This document shows, piece by piece, positions 41,620-50,515 of a DNA stretch of 64,000 nucleotides. This DNA comes from Micromonospora vinacea (GTDB lineage: Bacteria > Actinomycetota > Actinomycetes > Mycobacteriales > Micromonosporaceae). The translations under genes were made by a program, and so were the position numbers. Position 1 is the stretch's first letter. Each line of letters starts with the position of its first letter. Location: assembly GCF_015751785.1 (NCBI RefSeq), contig NZ_JADOTY010000001.1:4340001-4404000 (forward strand), written 5' to 3'. Below the pieces are notes generated by a model that saw only the letters and a program-made list of their open reading frames with translations, did no database searches and had not been told where the DNA came from.

Positions 41620-42816
41620 ATGGCTGAAAACGGTCTGGCGAGCCGCCTCTACAACGGCGAGGCCGGTCTCAACATCGTCGGCCGGCGCAAGCTCTGGTTC
41701 GGCGTCGCCGGGGTCCTGGTCCTGATCGCGATCCTCAGCTTCTCGATCCGTGGGTTCAGCCTGGGCATCGAGTTCGCCGGCGGTAACTCGTTCCAGGTGC
41801 CGGCCAGCGTCGGCACCCTGGACGACGCCGAGCGGGAGGTCAACTCGGCCCTCGCCGCGGAGAACACCGGCGTCACGGTGGCGACCAGTCAGAAGGTCGG
41901 CGGCCCGGGCGGCGACTCCTACGAGCTGCGTACGCCGCAGCTCACCGCCGAGCAGGCCACCGCGGTCAAGGCCCAGATCGCCGAGGACCTCGGCATCAGC
42001 GCCGACCAGATCAGCGACAACCAGGTCAGTGAGGCCTGGGGTAGCCAGGTGACCGAGCGGGCCGTACTCGGTCTGGTCATCTTCATCGCGCTGGTGATGG
42101 TCTACCTGATCCTGCGCTTCGAGTGGCGCATGGCCGTCGCTGCGGTCGCCTCGCTGATCACGAACCTGATCCTCACCGCCGGCATCTACTCGCTGGTCGG
42201 CTTCGAGGTCACCCCGTCGACCATCATCGGCTTCCTCACCATCCTGGGCTTCGCGCTCTACGACGTGGTGGTGGTCTTCGACAAGGTCCAGGAGAACACC
42301 CGGGGCATCACCGCCAACAACAACCAGACGTACGGCGAGGCGTCCAACCTGGCCATCAACCAGAGCCTGATGCGGTCGTTGAACACCTCGGTGGTCGCCC
42401 TGCTGCCGGTCGGTGGTCTGCTCTTCATCGGTGCCGGCCTGCTCGGCGCCGGCACGCTGAAGGACCTCGGTCTGGTGCTGTTCGTCGGTATGGCGGTGGC
42501 GTTCCTGACCTCCATCCTGGTGGCCACCCCGCTGCTGGCGCTGCTGAAGAACTACGACCCGCGGATCCAGGCGCACAACAAGCGGGTCCTGACCCGGCGG
42601 GGCGCGGTCAGCCGAGGCGAGGTCCCCGGTAAGGGTGCCGCGAGCCCGGTGGCCCAGGCCGACGCGACGGACGAGCCGGTCGACCCGGACGCCGCCGCGT
42701 TGGCCGGTGCGGCCCCCAAGGTGGGCGCTCGGCCGGCGGGCAAGCGGCCCACCGGTGCCCGGGGCGGTCGCCCGGGTGGCGGCGGCAACCGGCCGGGTGG
42801 CGCCAAGCGGCGCTGA
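41620..42816 (+). CDS. secF: Protein translocase subunit SecF
   Basis: 398 residues. N-terminal helix, a periplasmic domain starting FSLGIEFAGGNSFQVP, and the conserved bundle (FLTILGFALYDVVVVFDKVQ, then EASNLAINQSLMRSLNTS). The C-terminal about 80 residues are a basic Gly/Arg/Pro tail, disordered and common in actinobacterial SecF. It is coupled to secD and followed by a strong hairpin. Confidence 0.95.
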   Translation: MAENGLASRLYNGEAGLNIVGRRKLWFGVAGVLVLIAILSFSIRGFSLGIEFAGGNSFQVPASVGTLDDAEREVNSALAAENTGVTVATSQKVGGPGGDSYELRTPQLTAEQATAVKAQIAEDLGISADQISDNQVSEAWGSQVTERAVLGLVIFIALVMVYLILRFEWRMAVAAVASLITNLILTAGIYSLVGFEVTPSTIIGFLTILGFALYDVVVVFDKVQENTRGITANNNQTYGEASNLAINQSLMRSLNTSVVALLPVGGLLFIGAGLLGAGTLKDLGLVLFVGMAVAFLTSILVATPLLALLKNYDPRIQAHNKRVLTRRGAVSRGEVPGKGAASPVAQADATDEPVDPDAAALAGAAPKVGARPAGKRPTGARGGRPGGGGNRPGGAKRR

Positions 42817-42832
42817 CCCGACAGGAGACACC

Positions 42833-42870
42833 CGAACGGCGTCCGGCATGCTGTTGCCGGACGCCGTTCG
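42833..42870 (+). terminator. Hairpin terminator after secF
   Basis: A perfect 16-bp stem (CGAACGGCGTCCGGCA, loop tgctgt, and its complement) starts 16 bp after the secF stop. The apt gene begins 24 bp further on and so may have its own promoter or depend on read-through. Confidence 0.8.
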
Positions 42871-42894
42871 TCGTTGAAGGAGAGCGAAACAGCC

Positions 42895-43461
42895 GTGACG
42901 GAGACCCACAGCACCGCAGCGCGCGGGGACAGTGGCCCGGAGGCCGCCCGACTGGTCGCCAGTCGGGTGCTGGACGTGCCCGACTTTCCCAAGCCCGGCG
43001 TCATGTTCAAGGACCTGATGCCACTGTTCGCCGACGGCAAGGTCTTCCGTGAGGTGATCGACGGGATCGTCGCCTACCACGGGCGGGACACCTTCGACGT
43101 GGTGGTCGGCATCGAGGCGCGCGGGTTCGTCGTCGCGGCGGCCATCGCGTACGCGACCGGGGTGGGCGTGGTGCCGGTGCGCAAGGCCGGCAAGTTGCCC
43201 CGCCCGGCGCACTCGGTCTCCTACGAGCTGGAGTACGGCGAGGCCACCCTCGAAGTGCACGAGGACGCCTTCACCGCCGGGCACCGGGTGCTGGTGGTCG
43301 ACGACGTGCTGGCCACCGGTGGCACCGCTGAGGCGACGCTGGACCTGGTCGAGCGGGCCGGCGGGACCGTCACCGGCTTCACGGTGCTGCTGGAGCTCGG
43401 CTTCCTGGGCGGGCGCGAGCGACTGGCACCGCGTCCCGTGCACGCCCTGTTGACCGTTTGA
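42895..43461 (+). CDS. apt: Adenine phosphoribosyltransferase
   Basis: 188 residues from the GTG at 42895 (a TTG at 42874 is an in-frame alternative). The PRPP-binding motif is VLVVDDVLATGGTAEA, with the purine-site region FPKPGVMFKDLMPLFADG and VGIEARGFVVAAAIAYATG, as in Apt. It converts adenine and PRPP to AMP. The apt-rel order is the usual actinobacterial one. Confidence 0.93.
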   Translation: MTETHSTAARGDSGPEAARLVASRVLDVPDFPKPGVMFKDLMPLFADGKVFREVIDGIVAYHGRDTFDVVVGIEARGFVVAAAIAYATGVGVVPVRKAGKLPRPAHSVSYELEYGEATLEVHEDAFTAGHRVLVVDDVLATGGTAEATLDLVERAGGTVTGFTVLLELGFLGGRERLAPRPVHALLTV

Positions 43462-43489
43462 GCCGGTCGGTGCCCTGCTGACCGTTTGA
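43444..43489 (+). repeat. Tandem duplication of the apt 3' end
   Basis: GCCCTGTTGACCGTTTGA (43444-43461, including the apt stop codon) is repeated with one change as GCCCTGCTGACCGTTTGA (43472-43489). The period is 28 bp. It looks like a recent small duplication. Confidence 0.7.
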
Positions 43490-43658
43490 TCCCAGGCCCG
43501 TCGGATGGACCCGGCGCCGACCGTCCGGCGGAGCGGCAGGGGACCGTCCGTGCGGGTAGCATTGCCCTTTGCTGACGCCGGCGGTACCCCGTCCGGCGGG
43601 CGAGACCAGGTCGGCCGATCTTCGGCCGGCGTGTTTCCGGCGAGCGGTGAGGAGGCCG

Positions 43659-46181
43659 GTGTCCCACGATGTCGTCCCTCCGGCGGAGGGCACGGTGCAC
43701 CCGACAGGCGACGCTGACGGCTCGGTGACCGACCGGACAGGCGACGCGCCGGCCCGGGTGACGGGCACCGGCAACGGCTCCGGCAGGGCTCCCGGCGAGA
43801 GCGCGGTGCGTCCGACCAGCGGCCCGCCGAGCGCCGAGGCGTCCCCTGGCGCCGATGGTGTCGTGGTGCCGTTCCCGACCGACGCCGGCGTCGACCCGTC
43901 GCCCAGCGGTGGCTTCGGGCTGTCCAACGCGCCCACCGGCCGGCGGGTCCGGGCCCGGCTGGCCCGGTTCAACGCGCCCTGGCAGACCTCTCAGGTCAGC
44001 GAGGTGCTGGAGCCGCTGATCGCGAGCCACCGGGACAACCACCCCAAGGCGGACGCCCGGCTGCTCCAGCGCGCCTTCGACACGGCGGCGCGATGGCACT
44101 CCGGGCAGTACCGCAAGTCCGGTGACCCCTACATCACCCACCCGCTCGCGGTGGCGACGATCCTCGGCAACCTGGGGATGGACACCACCACGCTGGTCGC
44201 CGCGCTGCTGCACGACACCATCGAGGACACCGAGTACACCCTCGACCAGATGCGGGCCGACTTCGGTGGCGAGGTCGCCCTGCTGGTCGACGGCGTCACC
44301 AAGCTCGACAAGGTCAAGCTGGGCGACGCGGCCAAGGCCGAGACGATCCGCAAGATGGTCGTGGCCATGGCCAAGGACCCGCGGGTGCTGGTGATCAAGC
44401 TGGCCGACCGGCTGCACAACATGCGCACCCTGACCTTCCTGCCCCGCCCCAAGCAGGAGCAGAAGGCCAAGGAGACGCTGGAGATCCTGGCGCCGCTGGC
44501 GCACCGGCTCGGTATGAACACGATCAAGTGGGAGCTGGAGGATCTGTCCTTCGGCACGCTGTTCCCGAAGCGCTACGAGGAGATCAACCGGCTGATCGGG
44601 GAGCACCAGCCGCAGCGCGAGTCGCTGTTGCGGCAGGTCACCCAGAAAGTCGGCACCGACCTGAAGGCCGCCAAGATCAAGGCGGAGACCACCGGGCGGC
44701 CGAAGCACCTCTACTCGATCTACCAGAAGATGATCGTGCGGGGTCGCGACTTCAACGACATCTACGACCTGGTCGGTGTGCGCATCCTGGTCGACACGGT
44801 TCGCGACTGCTACGCGGCGCTGGGAGTCATCCACGCCAACTGGCAGCCGGTGCCGGGCCGGTTCAAGGACTACATCGCCATGCCCAAGTTCAACATGTAC
44901 CAGTCGCTGCACACGACGGTCATCGGGCCCACCGGCAAGCCGGTGGAGATGCAGATCCGCACCTACGCGATGCACCGCACCGCGGAGTTCGGCATCGCCG
45001 CGCACTGGAAGTACAAGGAGCACAAGGGCACCCAGATCGTCGGCCCGCCCGCGCACATCGACGAGATGACCTGGCTGCGGCAGCTGCTCGACTGGCAGCG
45101 CGAGGCGGCCGACCCGAGCGAGTTCCTGGACGCGCTGCGCTTCGACCTGTCCAGCCAGGAGGTGTACGTCTTCACCCCGAAGGGTGACGTCATCCCGCTG
45201 CCGACCGGGTCGACGCCTGTCGACTTCGCCTACGCCGTGCACACCGAGGTGGGGCACAAGTGCATCGGGGCGCGGGTCAACGGCAAGTTGGTGCCGTTGG
45301 AGTCGACGCTGTCCAACGGCGACGTGATCGAGATCTTCACGTCGAAGTCCGAGACGGCCGGCCCGACACAGGACTGGCTGGGCTTCGTCAAGAGCCCGCG
45401 CGCCCGCACGAAGATCCGGCAGTACTTCAACAAGGAGCGCCGCGAGGAGGCGATCGAGGCCGGCAAGGACGCGATCGTCAAGGCCATGCGCAAGCAGGGA
45501 ATGCCCCTGCAGCGGATGCTCACCTCCGACGCGCTCATGTCGATCGCCCGCGACCTGCACCTGGCCGACGTGGCCTCGCTCTACGCGGCGGTCGGCGACA
45601 GCCAGGTCTCCGCGCAGTCGGTGGTGCAGAAGCTGATGGCCGCGTACGGCGGCGAGGAGGGCGCGGCGGAGGACATCGCCGAGACCGCCGTCGCCACCCG
45701 GCCGCCGCGCAGTCGGCAGAGCAGCAGCGACCCGGGCGTGGTGGTCCGGGGCGTCAGCGACGTCTGGATCAAGCTGGCCCGCTGCTGCACCCCGGTCCCA
45801 CCGGACTCGGTGTTCGGCTTCGTCACCCGCTCCGGCGGGGTGAGCGTGCACCGCGACGACTGTGCCAACGCCGAGGACCTGCGCGCGCAGAGCGAGCGGG
45901 TCGTCGAGGTGAGTTGGAAGCTCACCTCCGCCTCGACGTTCCTGGTCGCCATCCAGGTCGAGGCACTGGACCGGCACAAGCTGCTGGCCGACGTCACCCG
46001 GGTGCTCTCCGACGAGCGGGTCAACATCCTCTCCGCCACCGTCACCACCACCCGCGACCGGGTGGCGGTGAGCCGGTTCAGCTTCGAGATGGCCGACCCG
46101 AAGCACCTGGGCCACCTGCTGGCCACGGTCCGCAAGGTCGACGGCGTCTTCGACGCCTACCGGGTCACCTCCGGGGCCTGA
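43659..46181 (+). CDS. relA: Bifunctional (p)ppGpp synthetase/hydrolase Rel
   Basis: 840 residues from the GTG at 43659; the frame is open further upstream. A long disordered N-terminal region (about 105 residues) precedes the HD hydrolase domain (LLHDTIEDTEYT), the synthetase domain (RFKDYIAMPKFNMYQSLHTT), a TGS domain (VYVFTPKGDVIPLPTGSTPV), a helical/zinc-finger region (LARCCTPVPPD) and a C-terminal ACT domain. This is the full long Rel of the stringent response. It ends in a hairpin before the convergent cyclophilin genes. Confidence 0.96.
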   Translation: MSHDVVPPAEGTVHPTGDADGSVTDRTGDAPARVTGTGNGSGRAPGESAVRPTSGPPSAEASPGADGVVVPFPTDAGVDPSPSGGFGLSNAPTGRRVRARLARFNAPWQTSQVSEVLEPLIASHRDNHPKADARLLQRAFDTAARWHSGQYRKSGDPYITHPLAVATILGNLGMDTTTLVAALLHDTIEDTEYTLDQMRADFGGEVALLVDGVTKLDKVKLGDAAKAETIRKMVVAMAKDPRVLVIKLADRLHNMRTLTFLPRPKQEQKAKETLEILAPLAHRLGMNTIKWELEDLSFGTLFPKRYEEINRLIGEHQPQRESLLRQVTQKVGTDLKAAKIKAETTGRPKHLYSIYQKMIVRGRDFNDIYDLVGVRILVDTVRDCYAALGVIHANWQPVPGRFKDYIAMPKFNMYQSLHTTVIGPTGKPVEMQIRTYAMHRTAEFGIAAHWKYKEHKGTQIVGPPAHIDEMTWLRQLLDWQREAADPSEFLDALRFDLSSQEVYVFTPKGDVIPLPTGSTPVDFAYAVHTEVGHKCIGARVNGKLVPLESTLSNGDVIEIFTSKSETAGPTQDWLGFVKSPRARTKIRQYFNKERREEAIEAGKDAIVKAMRKQGMPLQRMLTSDALMSIARDLHLADVASLYAAVGDSQVSAQSVVQKLMAAYGGEEGAAEDIAETAVATRPPRSRQSSSDPGVVVRGVSDVWIKLARCCTPVPPDSVFGFVTRSGGVSVHRDDCANAEDLRAQSERVVEVSWKLTSASTFLVAIQVEALDRHKLLADVTRVLSDERVNILSATVTTTRDRVAVSRFSFEMADPKHLGHLLATVRKVDGVFDAYRVTSGA

Positions 46182-46229
46182 CAACCCACCGGATCGGTTC
46201 CGCGGCTCGACGCGTACCCACAGAACGCG

Positions 46230-46262
46230 ACAGCGCCCGCCGGCTCAGCCGGCGGGCGCTGT
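46230..46262. terminator. Bidirectional hairpin terminator
   Basis: A perfect 15-bp stem (ACAGCGCCCGCCGGC, loop tca, GCCGGCGGGCGCTGT) lies between convergent rel and the cyclophilin gene. Confidence 0.85.
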
Positions 46263-46278
46263 GTCGTCTGCGCGGGTG

Positions 46279-47118
46279 TCAGCCCTGCGGGTTGCTCATC
46301 GTGAGGTCCTTGATGATGACCTCCTTCTTCGGGTGGCCGCCGCCGGCCTGCTGGGCGAACGCCCCGTCGTCGCCGGCCTTGGCCACGTCCTTGACCAGGT
46401 CCATGCCGCCGGTGATGGTGCCCAGCACCGTGTACGCCGGGTCCAGCGGAGAGTCGCCGAACACGATGAAGAACTGGCTGCCGGTGCTCCCCGGATCCTG
46501 GGACTTGGCCATCGCGATGACGCCCTCCGGGTACGGCGGACGCTTGTCGGTGGGCAGGTTCTCCTCGGCCATGCGGTAGCTCGGGCCGCCCTGGCCGTCG
46601 GTGTCCCGCCAGCCGTTGCCGGTGGCGCTGGGGTCACCGCACTGCAACACCTTGATGCCCTCGGTCACCAGGCGGTGGCACTTGGTGTTGTCGAAGAAGT
46701 TCTTCTCCGCGAGGTGGGTGAAGCTGCCCGCCGTGCACGGCACCAGCGACCTGTCGACCTTGGCGGTGATCGGGCCGAGGTTGGTGTCGATCGTCATGGT
46801 CTGGACGCCCTTGGCGGACTGCTGGTTGCCCGGCAACCCCACGTCCTTGATCTGCGGGGGCCGCTGCTCGGTGGGCAGCGCGTTGTACGCGCACTCGGCC
46901 GCGCCCGCCGCCGGCGCGGCGGTGTTGCTCTTGTCGTCGTCGCCGCCGAGACTCACCGCCAGCCAGACGGTGCCGGCGACCACGAGCACCAGCGCGGCAC
47001 CCGCGCTGACGATCGCCGTCGTCTGCCGGCGCTTGCGGGCCTTGGCCGCGCGCTCGGCCATCTCCTTCTCGAGCCGGGCGCGTGCCGCCGCGCGCTGCCG
47101 CTCTCTGGTGGACGTCAC
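46279..47118 (-). CDS. Membrane-anchored cyclophilin-type peptidyl-prolyl isomerase (1)
   Basis: 279 residues: basic cytoplasmic head of about 33 residues (RERQRAAARARLEKEMAERA), one membrane helix (TTAIVSAGAALVLVVAGTVW), then a cyclophilin domain outside. Domain motifs include CHRLVTEGIKVLQCGDPSAT, GPSYRMAEENL and GSQFFIVFGDSPLDPAYTVL. It isomerises proline bonds of exported proteins. It is a tandem paralogue of the gene just upstream, with the same architecture. Confidence 0.9.
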   Translation of the reverse strand: MTSTRERQRAAARARLEKEMAERAAKARKRRQTTAIVSAGAALVLVVAGTVWLAVSLGGDDDKSNTAAPAAGAAECAYNALPTEQRPPQIKDVGLPGNQQSAKGVQTMTIDTNLGPITAKVDRSLVPCTAGSFTHLAEKNFFDNTKCHRLVTEGIKVLQCGDPSATGNGWRDTDGQGGPSYRMAEENLPTDKRPPYPEGVIAMAKSQDPGSTGSQFFIVFGDSPLDPAYTVLGTITGGMDLVKDVAKAGDDGAFAQQAGGGHPKKEVIIKDLTMSNPQG

Positions 47119-47177
47119 GCCTGGATCCTCCTGGCTGTCTGCTGCTGGGTGCCGCTTGGGTGGGTGGTGGCGCCCGG

Positions 47178-48062
47178 TCAGCCGGCGCTCGGGCTGCTGG
47201 CCGGGGTGCCGGAGGCCGAGGGAGCCGGTGCCGCACCGGTGACCGGCTCACCGACCGTGAGGCTCTGGATCGTCACATCGGTGCTGGGCTTGACCTTCGC
47301 CCCGGTCCCATTGTCCACGGTCGGGAGGGCGCCAATCTTCTCCACCACGTCCAGCCCGCCGGTCACCCGGCCGATGACCGGGAACTTCGGGTCGGCGGTG
47401 GTGAAGTCCTTGAAGAAGATCAGGAACTGGCTGCCGTTGCTGCCCGGCGGGTTGGAGATCATCGCCACCGTGCCCTTCGGGTACGTGGGCGGCTGGCCGG
47501 GGGCCGGGCTGGCCGACGGGGACGCCGACGGCACGGTCGGCAACTCCTCGTCGTAGAACGAGTAGGTGGGCCCACCGAGACCCGTGCCGCTGGGGTCGCC
47601 GCAGCGCAGCGCGCCCTCGGCGGTGATCTCGTGGCACTTGGTGTTGTCGTAGAACGACCGGCTCGCCAGGTGGGCGATGCTCGCCGCCGCGCACGGGGAG
47701 TTGGTCAGGTTCAGTTCCGCGGTGATCGGCCCGCCCTGGTTGGTGGTCACTGTCATCGCCCGGGTGCCGTCGGTGGGCAGATCCTTGGTGGCCGGCGTGC
47801 CGACGTCCTTGAGGTTGGTGTTGGCCGTCGCGTCCTGCGGCGTCCAGAGGCAGGTGTCCTCCGCGGCCGTGTTCTGCTTCGGGTCGGAGTCGAACGCGCC
47901 GAGCGCCCAGGCCGAACCGGCCACTACCAACACGAGGATCAGAGCGGCGCCAACTCCGGCCTGGATCTGCCGTCGGCGCCGCGTCGAGGCGGCCCGGCGA
48001 GCCAACTGCCGGTCGAGCTTGGCCCGCGCCAGTTTGCGCTGCCGGTCCCTGCTGGAAGCCAC
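47178..48062 (-). CDS. Membrane-anchored cyclophilin-type peptidyl-prolyl isomerase (2)
   Basis: 294 residues with the same plan as the neighbour: basic head (SSRDRQRKLARAKLDRQLAR), one helix (QAGVGAALILVLVVAGSAWA), then a cyclophilin domain (CHEITAEGALRCGDPSGTGL, GSQFLIFFKDFTTADPKFPV). A Pro/Ser-rich C-terminal tail is added. The two genes are 59 bp apart on the minus strand and probably arose by duplication. The 270 bp upstream, to the divergent hydrolase gene, hold no further gene. Confidence 0.9.
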   Translation of the reverse strand: MASSRDRQRKLARAKLDRQLARRAASTRRRRQIQAGVGAALILVLVVAGSAWALGAFDSDPKQNTAAEDTCLWTPQDATANTNLKDVGTPATKDLPTDGTRAMTVTTNQGGPITAELNLTNSPCAAASIAHLASRSFYDNTKCHEITAEGALRCGDPSGTGLGGPTYSFYDEELPTVPSASPSASPAPGQPPTYPKGTVAMISNPPGSNGSQFLIFFKDFTTADPKFPVIGRVTGGLDVVEKIGALPTVDNGTGAKVKPSTDVTIQSLTVGEPVTGAAPAPSASGTPASSPSAG

Positions 48063-48332
48063 CCGTGCTCCCCTTTCCTCTACCTGGTCGTCGCCGGCGG
48101 CCGGTCGCCCCGGCCCGTCCGGGCGTCACGTGTGCCGCGCCACACGCCCGCCAGAGTGTACGGCTAGTGACTGAGAATGTGGTGTACGAGGTCCACCCCG
48201 TCCCGAGCAGCGCTTATCGGAGATTGTCACTGTGCCGTACGGGGCGCGTGGGACGGACGCGGCAAACTCGCTCGGCGCGCCCGATAGGCTGCTGTCCAGG
48301 ACGACAGCTGCTCGACGGAAAGGACAGCGCCC

Positions 48333-49043
48333 GTGCTCGTGGCCGGCTTTCCCGCGGACGCCTTCGGCACCAACTGCTACGTGGTTGCCACCGCGCCGGG
48401 GGAGCAGTGCGTGGTGGTCGACCCCGGCATCGGGGTGCTCGACCAGCTCGACGCGCTGCTCGCCGAGCACCGCCTGCATCCGGCCGCCGTGCTGCTCACC
48501 CACGGCCACCTCGACCACACCTTCTCGGTCGCGCCGGTCTGCGGTGCGCGCGGCATCACCGCGTACGTGCACCCCGGCGACCGGGAGATGCTCGCCGACC
48601 CGTCCAAGGGCCTCTCGACCGACCTGACGTCGCTCTTCGGCGGCCGGCTGAGCTACACCGAGCCGGAGGACGTGGCCGAGCTGACCGACGGCGCCACCCT
48701 CACCCTCGCCGGCCTGGAGATCGCCGTCGACCACGCACCGGGCCATACCGGCGGGTCGGTGCTGTTCCGGCTGCCGGGCGCCGGGTCGAGCTGGGAGGCT
48801 GACGAGCTGTGCCTCTCCGGCGACGTCCTCTTCGCCGGGTCGATCGGCCGCACCGACCTGCCGGGCGGGAGCATGCCGGCCATGCTCACCAGCCTGCGCG
48901 ACAAGATCCTTCCGCTGGCCGACGACACCGTCGTGCTGCCCGGCCACGGCCCCAGCACCACCATCGGCCGCGAGCGCGCCAGCAACCCGTACCTCATCGA
49001 GGTGGCTGGCACGTCGCCGGCCGCACCCACCCGGGGCCTCTAG
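48333..49043 (+). CDS. Metallo-beta-lactamase-fold hydrolase (glyoxalase II-like)
   Basis: 236 residues. The metal-site motif THGHLDHTFS is followed by further ligands in HAPGHTGGSVLF, LSGDVLFAGSIGRTD and LPGHGPSTTIGRE. The pattern is that of hydroxyacylglutathione-hydrolase-like enzymes, which in actinobacteria may act on mycothiol or other thioesters. It is next to hisS, a widespread actinobacterial arrangement, and starts at a GTG. Confidence 0.9.
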   Translation: MLVAGFPADAFGTNCYVVATAPGEQCVVVDPGIGVLDQLDALLAEHRLHPAAVLLTHGHLDHTFSVAPVCGARGITAYVHPGDREMLADPSKGLSTDLTSLFGGRLSYTEPEDVAELTDGATLTLAGLEIAVDHAPGHTGGSVLFRLPGAGSSWEADELCLSGDVLFAGSIGRTDLPGGSMPAMLTSLRDKILPLADDTVVLPGHGPSTTIGRERASNPYLIEVAGTSPAAPTRGL

Positions 49044-49115
49044 ATCTTCGTCCGCGCCGCGCGCGGACCCACGACACCACCGCGCCGCGGGCGCGGAACC
49101 GCAAGGAGTACGCCG

Positions 49116-50444
49116 ATGAGCAAGCCCACGCCCATCTCCGGCTTCCCGGAGTGGACCCCCGGCCAGCGGATGATCGAGCAGTTCGTGCTCGACAAGATCC
49201 GGGCCACCTTCGAGCTGTACGGCTTCGCGCCGCTGGAGACCCGCGCCGTGGAGCCGCTGGACCAACTGCTGCGCAAGGGCGAGACCTCCAAGGAGGTCTA
49301 CGTGATCCGGCGGTTGCACGCCGACGCCGAGGGTGCCGGTGGTGACGACCAGCTCGGCCTGCACTTCGACCTGACCGTGCCGTTCGCCAGGTACGTGCTG
49401 GAGAACGCCGGCAAGCTGAACTTCCCGTTCCGCCGCTACCAGATCCAGAAGGTGTGGCGGGGTGAGCGGCCGCAGGAGGGCCGCTACCGGGAGTTCGTCC
49501 AGGCCGACATCGACATCGTCGACCGGGACACCCTTGCCCCGCACCACGAGGCGGAGATGCCGCTGGTGATCGGGGACGCGCTGCGCTCGTTGCCGATCCC
49601 GCCGGTGACGATCCAGGTCAACAACCGCAAGATCTGCGAGGGTTTCTACCGGGGCATCGGGCTGACCGACCCGGAGGCGGCGCTGCGCGCCGTGGACAAG
49701 CTCGACAAGATCGGCCCGGCGAAGGTGGCCGAGCTGCTGGCCCAGACCGCCGGGGCGAGCGAGGCGCAGGCCAAGGCGTGCCTGGCCCTGGCCGAGATCT
49801 CCGCCCCGGACGCCTCGTTCGCCGACGCCGTCCGGGCGCTCGGGGTGAGCGACCCGCTGCTCGACGAGGGCATCGAGGAACTGGTCCGGGTGGTGGAGAC
49901 CGCCGCCGAGCACTCGCCCGGCCTCTGCGTGGCGGACCTGCGCATCGCCCGTGGCCTGGATTACTACACGGGCACCGTCTACGAGACCCAGCTGCGCGGC
50001 TACGAGCGCTTCGGCTCGATCTGCTCCGGCGGCCGGTACGACAACCTGGCCAGCGTCGGCGCCGTCTCGTACCCGGGGGTGGGGATCTCGATCGGCGTGA
50101 CCCGGCTGCTCGGGCTGCTCTTCGGCGCGGGGGAGCTGTCGGTCTCGCGGGAGGTGCCGACCGCCGTGCTCGTCGCGGTCACCAGCGAGGAGCAGCGGAC
50201 GGCCAGCAACCGGGTGGCCGAGGCGCTGCGGCGGCGCGGTGTGCCGACCGAGGTGTCGCCGAGCGCGGCGAAGTTCGGCAAGCAGATCCGATACGCCGAG
50301 CGGCGCGGCATCCCGTACGTCTGGTTCCCCGGTGCCGAGGGAGCGCCCGACGAGGTGAAGGACATCCGCTCCGGTGAGCAGGTCACGGCCGCAGCGGGGG
50401 AGTGGATGCCACCCCTGGGAGACCTCAAGCCCACAGTCGGTTGA
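49116..50444 (+). CDS. hisS: Histidyl-tRNA synthetase
   Basis: 442 residues, class II. Motif 2 region KVWRGERPQEGRYREFVQAD, His-specific GLDYYTGTVYE, motif 3 region GISIGVTRLLGLLF, and the C-terminal anticodon domain (PTAVLVAVTSEEQRTASNRV). The ATG is preceded by AAGGAG. It is 72 bp downstream of the hydrolase gene and may be co-transcribed with it. Confidence 0.96.
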   Translation: MSKPTPISGFPEWTPGQRMIEQFVLDKIRATFELYGFAPLETRAVEPLDQLLRKGETSKEVYVIRRLHADAEGAGGDDQLGLHFDLTVPFARYVLENAGKLNFPFRRYQIQKVWRGERPQEGRYREFVQADIDIVDRDTLAPHHEAEMPLVIGDALRSLPIPPVTIQVNNRKICEGFYRGIGLTDPEAALRAVDKLDKIGPAKVAELLAQTAGASEAQAKACLALAEISAPDASFADAVRALGVSDPLLDEGIEELVRVVETAAEHSPGLCVADLRIARGLDYYTGTVYETQLRGYERFGSICSGGRYDNLASVGAVSYPGVGISIGVTRLLGLLFGAGELSVSREVPTAVLVAVTSEEQRTASNRVAEALRRRGVPTEVSPSAAKFGKQIRYAERRGIPYVWFPGAEGAPDEVKDIRSGEQVTAAAGEWMPPLGDLKPTVG

Positions 50445-50476
50445 GTGTCCCCACTGGCGCTGACGGCCGCGGGGAC

Positions 50477-50505
50477 CTACGGTAGCGTAAGTTACGCCAC
50501 CGTAG
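50477..50505. promoter_or_regulatory. 29-bp palindromic operator of the desaturase gene
   Basis: CTACGGT-a-GCGTAA, central g, TTACGC-c-ACCGTAG: 13 of 14 arm positions pair. It lies 10 bp upstream of the desaturase GTG, overlapping where the promoter must be. Sites of this size and symmetry are typical for TetR-type fatty-acid regulators; the regulator gene is not in the vicinity. Confidence 0.72.
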
Positions 50506-50515
50506 GGAGTTTCTC

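Noticed and set aside
43221..46184. A 987-codon minus-strand frame opposite rel.
   Set aside because: It is the antisense shadow of the rel coding sequence, with no recognisable motifs and His/Arg/Gly-rich composition.
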